In this document: positions 45,263-53,499 of the stretch, piece after piece | How positions within the stretch are numbered: position 1 is the stretch's first letter | Layout: the number at the start of each line of letters is the position of its first letter | Source: Pseudaeromonas sp038247115 | Lineage (GTDB): Bacteria > Pseudomonadota > Gammaproteobacteria > Enterobacterales > Aeromonadaceae | Length of the DNA stretch: 64,000 bases | Assembly (NCBI GenBank): GCA_038247115.1 | Contig: JBBRVG010000005.1 | Location: 19,083-83,082 of the forward strand | Direction: 5' to 3' | Notes under the pieces: model-generated | Told to the model about the DNA's origin: nothing | Database searches by the model: none | Seen by the model: the letters and a program-made list of their open reading frames with translations, nothing else | Made by a program: the position numbers and the translations under genes

Positions 45263-45895
45263 ATGTTTGGTACTCACGATCTCTGGTTATTCATCATCTC
45301 GGGCTTGGTACTGAATGTGACCCCGGGGCCGGACAATATTTATATTGCGGCGCGCAGCCTGCAACAGGGTTGGCGAGCCGGTATGGTGGCCAGTTTGGGG
45401 ATTGGTTGTGGCGTTTTTGTCCATGTGCTGGCTGCCGCACTCGGCTTGGCCGCTCTGCTAGCCGCCTCCGCCATGGCATTTCTGGTGGTGAAACTGGTGG
45501 GGGCAGCCTATCTGTTATGGTTGGGGATTGGCTTGTTAGCCAGGGAGTCCACGCCGGGTGCACCCGAGACCAGGCTGTCACTGCCGCTGTGGCGCATCTT
45601 TCGCCAGGGCTTTATCACCAATGTGCTCAACCCCAAAGTGGCGCTGTTTTTTCTGGCTTTCGTTCCTCAGTTCATCAGTCATGACGCTCCGAGCAAGATG
45701 CTGGCGTTTATTTTCCTGGGGGTGCTCTTTGATGTGAATTCCATGCTGTGGTGCGCGGTACTGGCCTGGTTGAGTGCCAAGGCCGGTCACCGGCTACGGC
45801 AGAGTCAGGGCTGGAGTCGTTGGTTGAATCGCACCGTGGGCGGCATGTTTGTGCTCTTGGGTATACGTCTGGCAGTGATTGAGCAGGGAGGTTGA
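45263..45895 (+). CDS. LysE/RhtB-family amino-acid exporter
   Basis: The 210-residue inner-membrane protein has about six membrane segments and the LysE/RhtB hallmark LNVTPGPDNIYIAARSLQQG near residues 18-37, then GFITNVLNPKVALFFLAFVPQF. Members export amino acids or homoserine lactone-like compounds. The ATG at 45263 is preferred because the family start is MxxxxLWLFI and AGGA lies nine bases upstream; 45254 is possible. The specific substrate cannot be told. It stands alone, converging on nfeD. Confidence 0.9.
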   Translation: MFGTHDLWLFIISGLVLNVTPGPDNIYIAARSLQQGWRAGMVASLGIGCGVFVHVLAAALGLAALLAASAMAFLVVKLVGAAYLLWLGIGLLARESTPGAPETRLSLPLWRIFRQGFITNVLNPKVALFFLAFVPQFISHDAPSKMLAFIFLGVLFDVNSMLWCAVLAWLSAKAGHRLRQSQGWSRWLNRTVGGMFVLLGIRLAVIEQGG

Positions 45896-45966
45896 CGCAT
45901 TGAGGATCAAACCCCTCGACGGTGAGCCACCGCCGAGAGGATATGCAGGGGCATGCCCTGTTTGCT

Positions 45967-46431
45967 TTATACCTGCGGCTCCAGGGCTTCGACAATCAAG
46001 GTGATGCCATCCACCGCCGTCACACGGACAGCAGCACCAGCAACCAGATGTTGCTTGCAACGAACCGGCCAGACGCTGTCGCCCAGTCGGACCCGGCTTA
46101 AGCCATTCACCACATCCTGTTGCAGTATGGCCTCTTGCCCCAACCATTGCTGGGGGCGCTGGTTGAGCTGGCTGGCCGGATCATGATGCTTGCCTTGCAA
46201 TCGTTGCCGTTGCCAATACCACCAGCCACCGGTAAACAGCAAGGCCAGGAGTGAAAACAAGAGCCACTGTCCGGCCCAGCCCAATGGCAGCAGGGCGACT
46301 ACACTGGCCACGCTGAGCGCAGCCAGGCCCAGCCACAGCAGGTAACCAGCTCCTCCCAGCAACTCGAGGATGAGCAGGGCACCGCCGAGGATCAGCCAGT
46401 GTAGCCAGGTCAGTTCGGTCAGGAACGCCAT
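45967..46431 (-). CDS. NfeD-like membrane protein (YbbJ type)
   Basis: The 154-residue product has an N-terminal block of two or three membrane segments (LHWLILGGALLILELLGGAG; LLFSLLALLFTGGWWYW) and a C-terminal OB-fold NfeD domain (GQEAILQQDVVNGLSRVRLGDSVWPV; VDGITLIVEAL). Such proteins pair with SPFH/stomatin proteins in membrane microdomains. It overlaps qmcA by 13 bases and is cotranscribed after it. The lack of the N-terminal ClpP-like protease domain marks it as the short class. Confidence 0.9.
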   Translation of the reverse strand: MAFLTELTWLHWLILGGALLILELLGGAGYLLWLGLAALSVASVVALLPLGWAGQWLLFSLLALLFTGGWWYWQRQRLQGKHHDPASQLNQRPQQWLGQEAILQQDVVNGLSRVRLGDSVWPVRCKQHLVAGAAVRVTAVDGITLIVEALEPQV

Positions 46432-47399
46432 CCGGTAGTCTCCTCGTGGGGCGTGGCTGAATGTGTGGCCGGGCTTGGCTTGGCATCTGTGGTCGATTTG
46501 AACAGTTCACTGATCCCCGCTAAGGAGCCGATGAGGGAGCTGGCTTCTAGCGGCATCATGATGATTTTGCTATTCGGACTGTCACCAATGCGGGTCAGGG
46601 CCTCGGTATATTTCTGGGCCACGAAGTAGTTGATGGCTTGCGCACTGCCGTTGGCGATCGCATCTGAAACCATCTGGGTGGCGCGGGCTTCTGCTTCTGC
46701 CTGACGCTCCCGGGCTTCGGAGGCGAGGAAGGCGGCTTGACGCTCCCCTTCGGCCTTGAGGATCTGCGATTGTTTCTCGCCTTCAGCCTTGAGGATCCGT
46801 GACTGCCGTACCCCTTCGGCCTCGAGGATCTCGGCGCGTTTTTGCCGCTCGGCTTTCATCTGGGCATTCATCGCTTCGATCAAATCCAGCGGCGGTTTGA
46901 CGTCGCGGATCTCGATACGGGTGAACTTGACGCCCCACGGGCTGGTGGCTGCATCCATGGTCATCAGCAGTTTTTCGTTGATGGTATCGCGCTGGGAGAG
47001 CATCTGGTCGAGCTCCATGGCGCCAAGCACGGTACGAATATTCGTCATGGTAAGGTTGCGGATGGCCTGCATCAGATCGCTCACCTCGTAGGCCGCCTTG
47101 TGGGCTTCAATCACCTGCACGAAGCTCACCGCATCTATGGTGACATTGGCGTTGTCGCGGCTGATGACCTCCTGGGGCGGGATATCCATCACCTGCTCCA
47201 TCATATTGATGCGACGGCCGACCTTGTCGACGAAGGGGATCAGGATATTGAATCCCGGTTGCAGAGTGCCGGTATAGCGGCCGAAGCGCTCAACTGTCCA
47301 GTTGAAGCCCTGTGGTACTATCTTGACACCGGCTTGAATGAAGATGATCACGGCGGCGACCACCACTATGATCCCGATCAGATTGCCATCTGGCAGCAT
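46419..47399 (-). CDS. qmcA: SPFH/stomatin-family protein QmcA
   Basis: The 326-residue product has one N-terminal membrane segment (IGIIVVVAAVIIFIQ) and a band 7/SPFH domain (GFNWTVERFGRYTGTLQPGFNILIPFVDKV; VISRDNANVTIDAVSFVQV). A charged helical region with tandem ILKAEGEKQSQILKAEGERQ heptads (about 200-245) drives oligomerisation. QmcA-type proteins form microdomains and help membrane protein quality control, partly with FtsH. It is the first gene of qmcA-nfeD and divergent from cysG. Confidence 0.93.
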   Translation of the reverse strand: MLPDGNLIGIIVVVAAVIIFIQAGVKIVPQGFNWTVERFGRYTGTLQPGFNILIPFVDKVGRRINMMEQVMDIPPQEVISRDNANVTIDAVSFVQVIEAHKAAYEVSDLMQAIRNLTMTNIRTVLGAMELDQMLSQRDTINEKLLMTMDAATSPWGVKFTRIEIRDVKPPLDLIEAMNAQMKAERQKRAEILEAEGVRQSRILKAEGEKQSQILKAEGERQAAFLASEARERQAEAEARATQMVSDAIANGSAQAINYFVAQKYTEALTRIGDSPNSKIIMMPLEASSLIGSLAGISELFKSTTDAKPSPATHSATPHEETTGWRS

Positions 47400-47559
47400 A
47401 GGTTGTTCCTCATCTGTGAAGGGGGAGCTTGTTGAAGCTCGATCCTACCCTGTTTCCAACATTCGACGTTGTGGTTTGTCTTGAGAAAATAGCCCTGATT
47501 CTGTTTTTTTTGTCGCCAATCTGAATTGGCGAGGCGCAAAGAGGGTACAAACCCGGAAT

Positions 47560-47657
47560 CCTTAATAACCAATAAGCATAAAAAGTGCGTTTTTATTATT
47601 TTATGCACTTAACTGTGCACCTTATATTCGTATTGAAAATGCGTAGGAGAGAAGACG
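47560..47657 (+). promoter_or_regulatory. AT-rich cysG promoter region, candidate CysB target
   Basis: The segment is strikingly AT-rich and ends in AGGAGAG before the cysG ATG. It holds the inverted repeat TGCAC-N6-GTGCA (47604-47619) and a -10-like TATATT (47623-47628) without a good -35, as expected for an activated promoter. CysB control is inferred from the genes it drives. Confidence 0.45.
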
Positions 47658-49085
47658 ATGGAGTATTTACCCCTGTTTGCCAAGGTCGCTGAGCGCCCCA
47701 TCTTGCTGGTGGGCGGCGGTGATGTGGCGCTGCGGAAGGCTCGTCTGCTGCTGGATGCCGGGGCCCAGCTCACCATAGTCGCTCCCCAGTTGCATGACGA
47801 ATTACAGGAACTCCATGGCACTGGTGCGCTGCATCATCTGGCCGCCGAGTTTAGTGCCGAGCAGTTGACCGGACAGCGACTGGTGATTGCCGCCACCGAT
47901 GATGAAGTCGTGAATGCGGCTGTGGCTGCCGCGGCCGAAGCAGCAGGTCTGTGGGTCAACGTGGTGGATGATCCGGCTAACTCCAGCTTTATCTTCCCCT
48001 CCATCATCGACCGTTCACCCATCATTGTGGCGGTATCCAGTGGCGGTGCCGCACCTGTGCTGGCCCGGCTGCTGCGCGAACGACTCGAAGCCTTGTTGCC
48101 CAGTCACTTGGGAACTCTCGCCCGGCTGTCCGGCGAGTTGCGCGGTAAGGTCAAGGCCGTGCTCGGCTCTATCAGCGAGCGGCGTCGTTATTGGGAACGA
48201 GCCTTTGCCTCTTCCCGGTTAGCGGCCTTGCTGCAAAGTGGTGACGAAGCTGGTGGCCGCGCCTGGTTAGCAAATGAATTGGCGCATACCGAGCAGCAGG
48301 GTGGGGAAATCGTACTGGTGGGGGCTGGCCCTGGTGATGCAGGTCTGTTGACCCTGAAGGGGCTGCAGCAGATCCAGCAGGCCGAGGTAGTGCTTTATGA
48401 CCAGCTGGTGTCGCCGGAAGTATTGAACCTGATCCGCCGCGATGCCGAGCGCATCAGTGTGGGCAAGAAAGCGGGCGCTCATAGCGTGCCGCAGCATGAG
48501 ATCAATGCGCTGCTGCTGGAACATGCTCTGGCGGGTAAGCGGGTGGTTCGCCTCAAGGGCGGTGACCCCTTTATGTTCGGGCGCGGAGCAGAAGAGCTCG
48601 AAGCCGCCAAGGCCGCAGGCATCCCCTTCTCGGTGGTGCCGGGTATCACAGCGGCGGCGGGAGCCACGGCTTATGCCGGTATTCCGCTGACGCACAGGGA
48701 TCATGCCCAGAGTGCAGTTTTTATCACCGGCCATTGCCAGAAGGATGGTCAGGAGGCCGATTGGCCAGCACTGGCGGCCAGTAATCAGACCTTGGTGATC
48801 TATATGGGGCTGATTTCCTCGCCGGTGATCCAGGAAAAATTATTGGCTCATGGGCGGTCTCCTGATACGCCGGTGGCCCTGATCGAACGGGGTACCACGG
48901 CTGAGCAGCGGGTGATCCGGGGCGAGTTACAGAATTTGGCACAGTTGGCTCAAGGAGCAAAAAGCCCATCGCTGATTGTGGTCGGTGAAGTGGCGGCGCT
49001 GGCCGATAGCCTGAGCTGGTTTAGTGGTCAGCAGGGTAGTGCTCTGGGGGCTAGCGGTTCGGAACATCTGGTGAATCTGGCCTAG
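47658..49085 (+). CDS. cysG: Siroheme synthase CysG (trifunctional)
   Basis: The 475-residue fusion has an N-terminal precorrin-2 dehydrogenase/ferrochelatase module (LPLFAKVAERPILLVGGGDVALRKA, Rossmann GGGDVA) and a C-terminal uroporphyrinogen III methyltransferase module from about residue 215 (IVLVGAGPGDAGLLTLKG; VRLKGGDPFMFGRGAEE). It makes siroheme, the cofactor of sulfite and nitrite reductases. It leads cysG-cysD-cysN-cysC with a 65-base gap to cysD, joining cofactor supply to sulfate activation. Confidence 0.97.
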   Translation: MEYLPLFAKVAERPILLVGGGDVALRKARLLLDAGAQLTIVAPQLHDELQELHGTGALHHLAAEFSAEQLTGQRLVIAATDDEVVNAAVAAAAEAAGLWVNVVDDPANSSFIFPSIIDRSPIIVAVSSGGAAPVLARLLRERLEALLPSHLGTLARLSGELRGKVKAVLGSISERRRYWERAFASSRLAALLQSGDEAGGRAWLANELAHTEQQGGEIVLVGAGPGDAGLLTLKGLQQIQQAEVVLYDQLVSPEVLNLIRRDAERISVGKKAGAHSVPQHEINALLLEHALAGKRVVRLKGGDPFMFGRGAEELEAAKAAGIPFSVVPGITAAAGATAYAGIPLTHRDHAQSAVFITGHCQKDGQEADWPALAASNQTLVIYMGLISSPVIQEKLLAHGRSPDTPVALIERGTTAEQRVIRGELQNLAQLAQGAKSPSLIVVGEVAALADSLSWFSGQQGSALGASGSEHLVNLA

Positions 49086-49150
49086 AGCCATCACCGCGGA
49101 ATTTAAGCGCACAGTTTGCGCAGGATTGAATGCAAGAGGAGTCGCAAGGC

Positions 49151-50071
49151 ATGACACAACCATTGGATGCAGCAAGACTGACCCATTTAAAGCAACTGGA
49201 AGCCGAGAGCATTCACATCATCCGTGAGGTGGCGGCCGAGTTTGAAAATCCGGTGATGCTCTACTCCATCGGTAAGGACTCCTCGGTGATGCTGCATTTG
49301 GCTCGCAAGGCGTTCTATCCGGGCAAGCTGCCCTTCCCGTTGCTGCACGTCGATACCAACTGGAAGTTTCGGGAGATGATCGCCTTTCGCGATGCCACGG
49401 TGAAGAAGTACGACATGGAATTGATCGTCCACAAGAATCCGGACGGTCTGGCCATGGGTATCAATCCCTTCGTCCACGGCAGCGCCAAGCACACCGACAT
49501 TATGAAGACTGAAGGCTTGAAGCAGGCACTGAACCAGTATGGCTTCGATGCCGCCTTCGGTGGCGCGCGCCGTGATGAAGAGAAGTCTCGTGCCAAGGAG
49601 CGGGTCTACTCATTCCGCGACAAGAATCACGCCTGGGATCCGAAGAATCAGAGACCCGAGCTGTGGCGCTTGTACAACGGTCAGGTCAACAAGGGCGAGA
49701 GCATTCGCGTCTTCCCGCTCTCCAACTGGACCGAGCTGGATATCTGGCAATACATCTATCTGGAAAATATCGAGATAGTGCCGCTCTATTTCGCTAAGCC
49801 GCGACCTGTAGTGGAGCGCGATGGCGTCACCATCATGGTGGATGACGACCGTATGCCGCTGGCCGAGGGCGAAGTGCCCCAGCAGGAGTGGGTGCGTTTC
49901 CGGACTCTGGGTTGCTATCCGCTGACCGGCGCCATCGAATCTCATGCCACCACCTTGCCGGAGATCATCGAAGAGATGCTGGTCTCTACCAGCTCCGAGC
50001 GGCAGGGTCGGGTGATTGACAACGATGGTGCGGGCTCCATGGAGCTGAAGAAGCGCCAGGGCTATTTCTAA
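49151..50071 (+). CDS. cysD: Sulfate adenylyltransferase subunit 2
   Basis: The 306-residue PP-loop ATP sulfurylase subunit starts MTQPLDAARLTHLKQLEAES and has the PP-loop SIGKDSSVMLHLARKAF, FGGARRDEEKSRAKER, and VRFRTLGCYPLTGA. With CysN it makes adenosine 5'-phosphosulfate from sulfate and ATP. The ATG at 49151 is the conserved start; an open seven-residue extension is not. cysN begins 27 bases later. Confidence 0.97.
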   Translation: MTQPLDAARLTHLKQLEAESIHIIREVAAEFENPVMLYSIGKDSSVMLHLARKAFYPGKLPFPLLHVDTNWKFREMIAFRDATVKKYDMELIVHKNPDGLAMGINPFVHGSAKHTDIMKTEGLKQALNQYGFDAAFGGARRDEEKSRAKERVYSFRDKNHAWDPKNQRPELWRLYNGQVNKGESIRVFPLSNWTELDIWQYIYLENIEIVPLYFAKPRPVVERDGVTIMVDDDRMPLAEGEVPQQEWVRFRTLGCYPLTGAIESHATTLPEIIEEMLVSTSSERQGRVIDNDGAGSMELKKRQGYF

Positions 50072-50098
50072 CGGATTGTCAGATAAGGATTACAGACT

Positions 50099-51520
50099 AT
50101 GAACAGCGCCATTGCCGAAGCGATCCAACAAAGCGGTAGTATCGAAGAGTATTTGCAACAACAGCAGGACAAGAGTCTGCTGCGTTTTTTGACCTGCGGC
50201 AGCGTCGATGACGGCAAGAGCACCCTGATTGGCCGCCTGCTCCACGACTCTCGTCAGGTGTATGAAGATCAGTTGCAGAGCCTGCATTCCGATAGTCAGA
50301 AGGTGGGAACCCGGGGCGAGAAGCTGGATTTCGCCCTGCTGGTGGATGGCCTGCAAGCCGAGCGGGAGCAGGGCATTACCATAGATGTGGCCTATCGCTA
50401 CTTCTCGACCACCAAGCGCAAGTTCATCATCGCCGATACGCCGGGCCATGAGCAGTACACCCGCAACATGGCGACCGGTGCCTCGACCTGCGATCTCGCG
50501 ATCATACTGATCGATGCCCGCAAGGGAGTACTGGAGCAGACTCGTCGTCACAGCTTCATCGCCAGCCTGCTGGGGATCCGCCAGTTCATTGTGGCCATCA
50601 ATAAGATGGACCTGGTGGATTTCGATGAGGCGACTTACCGCCGCATCGAGGCCGATTATCTGGCCTTTGCCGCCGCATTGCCGACCACCAACATTCAGAT
50701 GGTTCCGCTTTCGGCGGTCGATGGGGATAACCTGGTGACCTTGAGCGATCGTTCTCCCTGGTATCAAGGCGAACCTCTGCTGACCCTGCTGGAAAATGCC
50801 GAAGTGGGGGTTCATAACAACGAGCTGCCTGCCCGTCTGCCGGTGCAACTGGTCAGCCGTCCGGATCTGAATTTCCGTGGCTATATGGGCACGCTCGCCG
50901 CTGGTACCCTGCGTCCGGGTGATACCCTGAAGGTGTTGCCTTCTGGCAAACAGAGTGTCGTCGAACGCATCGTCACCTTTGATGGTGAATTGGCGCAAGC
51001 CCAGGCCGGTCAGGCCATCACAGTCACCTTGCAGGACGAAATCGACATCAGTCGCGGCGATTTGCTGGTGGCTCCCGATGCGCCGACCGCAGTGAGCAAG
51101 CGCTTGCTGGCCCATCTGGTGTGGATGGCGGAATCTCCGCTCACCACAGGGCGTCTGTATGACATCAAGTTGGCAACCAAGAAGACCCAGGGACTGTTCT
51201 CCAGCATCCGTCATCGCATTGATGTGAACACCCTGGAACAGCATGCCGCTTCCGAGCTCAAGCTCAACGAAATTGGCCTGATCGAGCTGGAGCTGACCAG
51301 CGCTGTCGGGGTTGATCCCTACACGCAAGTGCGGGATACCGGCAGCTTCATCGTCATCGACCGCCTGAGCAATGTCACCATAGGTGCGGGCATGGTGGTG
51401 GAGGCCTTGGCCGATACCGTGGAAACCAAGCGAGAGTTTAGCGAGTTCGAGCTGGAATTTAACGCTCTGGTACGCAAGCACTTCCCTCATTGGCAGGCGC
51501 TGGATATCAGCCAGCTGTAA
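50099..51520 (+). CDS. cysN: Sulfate adenylyltransferase subunit 1 (GTPase)
   Basis: The 473-residue EF-Tu-like GTPase couples GTP hydrolysis to APS synthesis. G1 is GSVDDGKSTLIGRLLHDS, G3 is ADTPGHEQYTRNM and G4 is AINKMDLVDF; the translation-factor-like beta-barrel domains follow. There is no fused APS kinase domain, which is separate as cysC. A long antisense frame covers the gene but is a codon-usage shadow. Confidence 0.97.
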   Translation: MNSAIAEAIQQSGSIEEYLQQQQDKSLLRFLTCGSVDDGKSTLIGRLLHDSRQVYEDQLQSLHSDSQKVGTRGEKLDFALLVDGLQAEREQGITIDVAYRYFSTTKRKFIIADTPGHEQYTRNMATGASTCDLAIILIDARKGVLEQTRRHSFIASLLGIRQFIVAINKMDLVDFDEATYRRIEADYLAFAAALPTTNIQMVPLSAVDGDNLVTLSDRSPWYQGEPLLTLLENAEVGVHNNELPARLPVQLVSRPDLNFRGYMGTLAAGTLRPGDTLKVLPSGKQSVVERIVTFDGELAQAQAGQAITVTLQDEIDISRGDLLVAPDAPTAVSKRLLAHLVWMAESPLTTGRLYDIKLATKKTQGLFSSIRHRIDVNTLEQHAASELKLNEIGLIELELTSAVGVDPYTQVRDTGSFIVIDRLSNVTIGAGMVVEALADTVETKREFSEFELEFNALVRKHFPHWQALDISQL

Positions 51521-51582
51521 CATCCCGTTGAATCCTCCATCGCGGCCCATCTGGGCTGTGATGGAGTTGACAAGAGGTGAAC

Positions 51583-52194
51583 ATGACAACGCAAGTGACC
51601 ACCGACAACATCGTCTGGCATCAGCATTTTATCGATAAGGCGGCTCGTTCGGCGCAGAAGGGCCATAAGCCGGCACTGTTATGGTTTACCGGCCTCTCCG
51701 GCTCGGGCAAATCGACCCTGGCTGGTGCCTTGGAGGCGGAGCTCATGCAACGGGGCATCCATACCTATTTGCTGGATGGGGACAACGTGCGCCACGGTCT
51801 GTGTTCGGACCTGGGCTTTGCTACCGCGGATCGGCAGGAGAATCTGCGTCGGGTCGGGGAAGTGGCCAAGCTGATGGTGGATGCAGGTCTGGTGGTGCTG
51901 GCGGCGTTCGTCTCGCCCTACCGGGCCGAACGGGCGGCAATCCGGGCTCGGTTGCCGGAGGGGGAGTTCATCGAGGTGTTTGTCGATACTCCCTTGAGTG
52001 AATGTGAACAGCGGGATCCCAAGGGGCTCTACAAGAAGGCGCGAGCGGGCGAAATCAAACATTTCACCGGCATCGATGATCCCTATGAAGCGCCCGAGCA
52101 GGCGGACATCCACCTGCAGAATCACGGTCAGGGCATAGAGCAGGGCGTTGCACTGTTGCTGGCTCAGTTGCAAGCGCGCGGGTTTTTGCTCTAA
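51583..52194 (+). CDS. cysC: Adenylyl-sulfate kinase
   Basis: The 203-residue kinase phosphorylates APS to PAPS. It shows Walker A GLSGSGKSTLAGALE, LDGDNVRHGLCSDLGF, FVSPYRAERAAIR and DPKGLYKKARAGEIKHFTGIDDP-type binding residues. The ATG at 51583 follows AAGAGGT and is preferred to the GTG at 51577. It is the last enzyme gene of the operon, 62 bases after cysN. PAPS reductase genes (cysH) are not in the window. Confidence 0.97.
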   Translation: MTTQVTTDNIVWHQHFIDKAARSAQKGHKPALLWFTGLSGSGKSTLAGALEAELMQRGIHTYLLDGDNVRHGLCSDLGFATADRQENLRRVGEVAKLMVDAGLVVLAAFVSPYRAERAAIRARLPEGEFIEVFVDTPLSECEQRDPKGLYKKARAGEIKHFTGIDDPYEAPEQADIHLQNHGQGIEQGVALLLAQLQARGFLL

Positions 52195-52294
52195 ATACAC
52201 TGAAAATGTGAGGCCATCGACACTCAGCTATGGGGCCTGGGAAATGGTTGTGATATTGTTAACGCGATGTTGTAATCCATGGAGGTGCCATGCC

Positions 52295-52384
52295 GTGAAA
52301 AAGAGCACACCCAGTCCCATGTTATGGTGTCTGCTATTTGCCTATATCTCTATTCTGATTGTGTTAGGTCATTTCGTATTCTGA
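52295..52384 (+). CDS. Small single-span membrane peptide, 29 residues
   Basis: GTG at 52295, preceded by GGAGGT with eight bases spacing, opens a 29-codon frame: VKKSTPSPMLWCLLFAYISI and nine further residues ending HFVF. A basic N-terminus (KK) precedes about 20 hydrophobic residues, the profile of a small inner-membrane protein with the N-terminus inside. It lies 100 bases after cysC and 37 bases before a terminator, so it is probably cotranscribed with the cys operon or has its own promoter. No family is recognised. It is short enough that only the ribosome site, hydrophobicity and position support it. Confidence 0.5.
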   Translation: MKKSTPSPMLWCLLFAYISILIVLGHFVF

Positions 52385-52421
52385 CCTTCGCTGACTCGAT
52401 ATTTCTCCGATATGAAGATGA

Positions 52422-52447
52422 CCCCGGCCTGGCACCGGGGTTTTGTT
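52422..52447 (+). terminator. Terminator after the small membrane peptide
   Basis: CCCCGG-CCTGGCA-CCGGGG followed by TTTTGTT. It may end the whole cys operon transcript. Confidence 0.85.
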
Positions 52448-52664
52448 ATCAGGTCTCTTGCGCTCAGAGCTGAGTGCGGATCCGCTCCAGCCCCCTGGCA
52501 ATATTTGCTGTAGCGCAGGCCGCTGCGCCTGCGAGGGTACGCAAAATCCTTGCCATGGCGTTGCCACTCCGTCTGATCGACCATGGAAACGTAAGGGAGT
52601 CATTGCGTTTCTTTGAGGTTGCGCGCAAGACAGAGCTTTGACGGCAACGGGAGCAGGATCAGGC

Positions 52665-52693
52665 CGTTGCGCATGACATAAACTTCCTATAAT
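52665..52693 (+). promoter_or_regulatory. Probable promoter of the GGCT-like gene
   Basis: TTGCGC and a perfect TATAAT are separated by 17 bases, predicting a start near 52700. Confidence 0.65.
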
Positions 52694-52745
52694 CAACAAG
52701 GCGGGCCTCGCCAGCGGGCGGGATCCTGGGGGCTGTTGGAATTTT

Positions 52746-52758
52746 TGACCATTGGTCA
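52746..52758. promoter_or_regulatory. Perfect 13-bp palindrome, operator candidate
   Basis: TGACCATTGGTCA lies about 46 bases downstream of the predicted start point and 35 bases before the GGCT-like ATG. It could be a repressor operator. The regulator is unknown. Confidence 0.4.
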
Positions 52759-52793
52759 GCGGAACGGAACAAGACAAGGTAGGGGGATAAGGG

Positions 52794-53144
52794 ATGTCAC
52801 TGATTTGGGTCTATGGCACCTTGCGGCGGGGGGAGTCGAATCATCGACTGCTCAGGGAGAGTGCCTATCTCGGGCAGTGGTGGAGCCCCCCCAATTTTTA
52901 CCTGATTGATCTGGGTGAGTTCCCAGGCATCATCTCGGGTCAGCAATCGGTGCTGGGCGAAATCTATGTGGCCGATGGCCCTACCATGGCCAAGCTGGAT
53001 GCGCTCGAAGAGGTCCCGCATGAATACACCCGCGAGATGATGTTGACGCCCTGGGGCGAGGCCTTCTATTACCATTACCGCATGGAGTGTAGTGGGCTGG
53101 CGGCTATTCCTTCCGGTGACTGGCGCTGCCGCTTTGTCTGTTAA
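52794..53144 (+). CDS. Gamma-glutamylcyclotransferase-like protein (YtfP family)
   Basis: The 116-residue product has the GGCT fold start LIWVYGTLRRGESNHRLL, a substrate-binding YGTL loop, and LDALEEVPHEYTREMM with the acidic residue expected to act as catalytic base. Such proteins cleave gamma-glutamyl amines or related compounds; the physiological substrate of YtfP-type members is not established. In E. coli ytfP lies near ppa, and here ppa is less than 2 kb away with a glutathione S-transferase between. No terminator follows it closely. Confidence 0.88.
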   Translation: MSLIWVYGTLRRGESNHRLLRESAYLGQWWSPPNFYLIDLGEFPGIISGQQSVLGEIYVADGPTMAKLDALEEVPHEYTREMMLTPWGEAFYYHYRMECSGLAAIPSGDWRCRFVC

Positions 53145-53499
53145 TCCATCCCAATTCATTGGCCAGTACATTGGAGCCTGCCGCAGTTTCGGCTGTGCTG
53201 TGTACTGACTATTTGTTATAGCGCCATCCAAGAGTACGCTTCTCCCGGGGCGCGATGGCAACATCCGGGCTGCTCGCGGTCCGCAGATTGCCTTCATCCT
53301 GTCATGCTGTTTTCACAATGCCTCCCTTTTTGTACTCCTTGCGTCCATGGCGATGGGGAGATAACCCTGCCATTCAGATCTCAAAAATAGCTCTATCAGT
53401 TCTATTCGGTTTAAGCCGAATGGTGATCCGGGGCCCATTTACTCTGGGAATTTGAACAAAAACTCCGTATTGTGAAGGAGTTGTTAACAAGGAGGTGGT
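53145..53499. other. Intergenic region before the GST gene
   Basis: No gene is seen in 355 bases. It contains an inverted repeat at 53405-53422 and a hairpin AACTCC/GGAGTT at about 53461-53484 directly before the ribosome site. No strong promoter was identified. Confidence 0.45.
53405..53422. promoter_or_regulatory. Inverted repeat upstream of the GST gene
   Basis: ATTCGG-TTTAAG-CCGAAT is a perfect six-base inverted repeat 78 bp before the gst start, an operator candidate. Confidence 0.4.

Larger units (their letters stand above)
52448..52793. other. Intergenic region before the GGCT-like gene
   Basis: No gene is supported in 346 bases; an open minus-strand frame has no recognisable features. 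It holds a hairpin CGCAGG/CCTGCG (52514-52533), a good sigma-70 promoter (52665-52693) and a palindrome (52746-52758). Confidence 0.5.

Noticed and set aside
50090..51589. A 499-codon open frame antisense to all of cysN
   Set aside because: cysN is unmistakable on the plus strand. The antisense frame is low in family-like features and rich in Gln, His and Gly, the usual shadow of GC-biased codon use.
52364..52777. A minus-strand frame of 137 codons between the cys operon and the GGCT-like gene
   Set aside because: It runs through a terminator, a promoter and a palindrome, and the product looks random (Pro, Arg and Ser rich).
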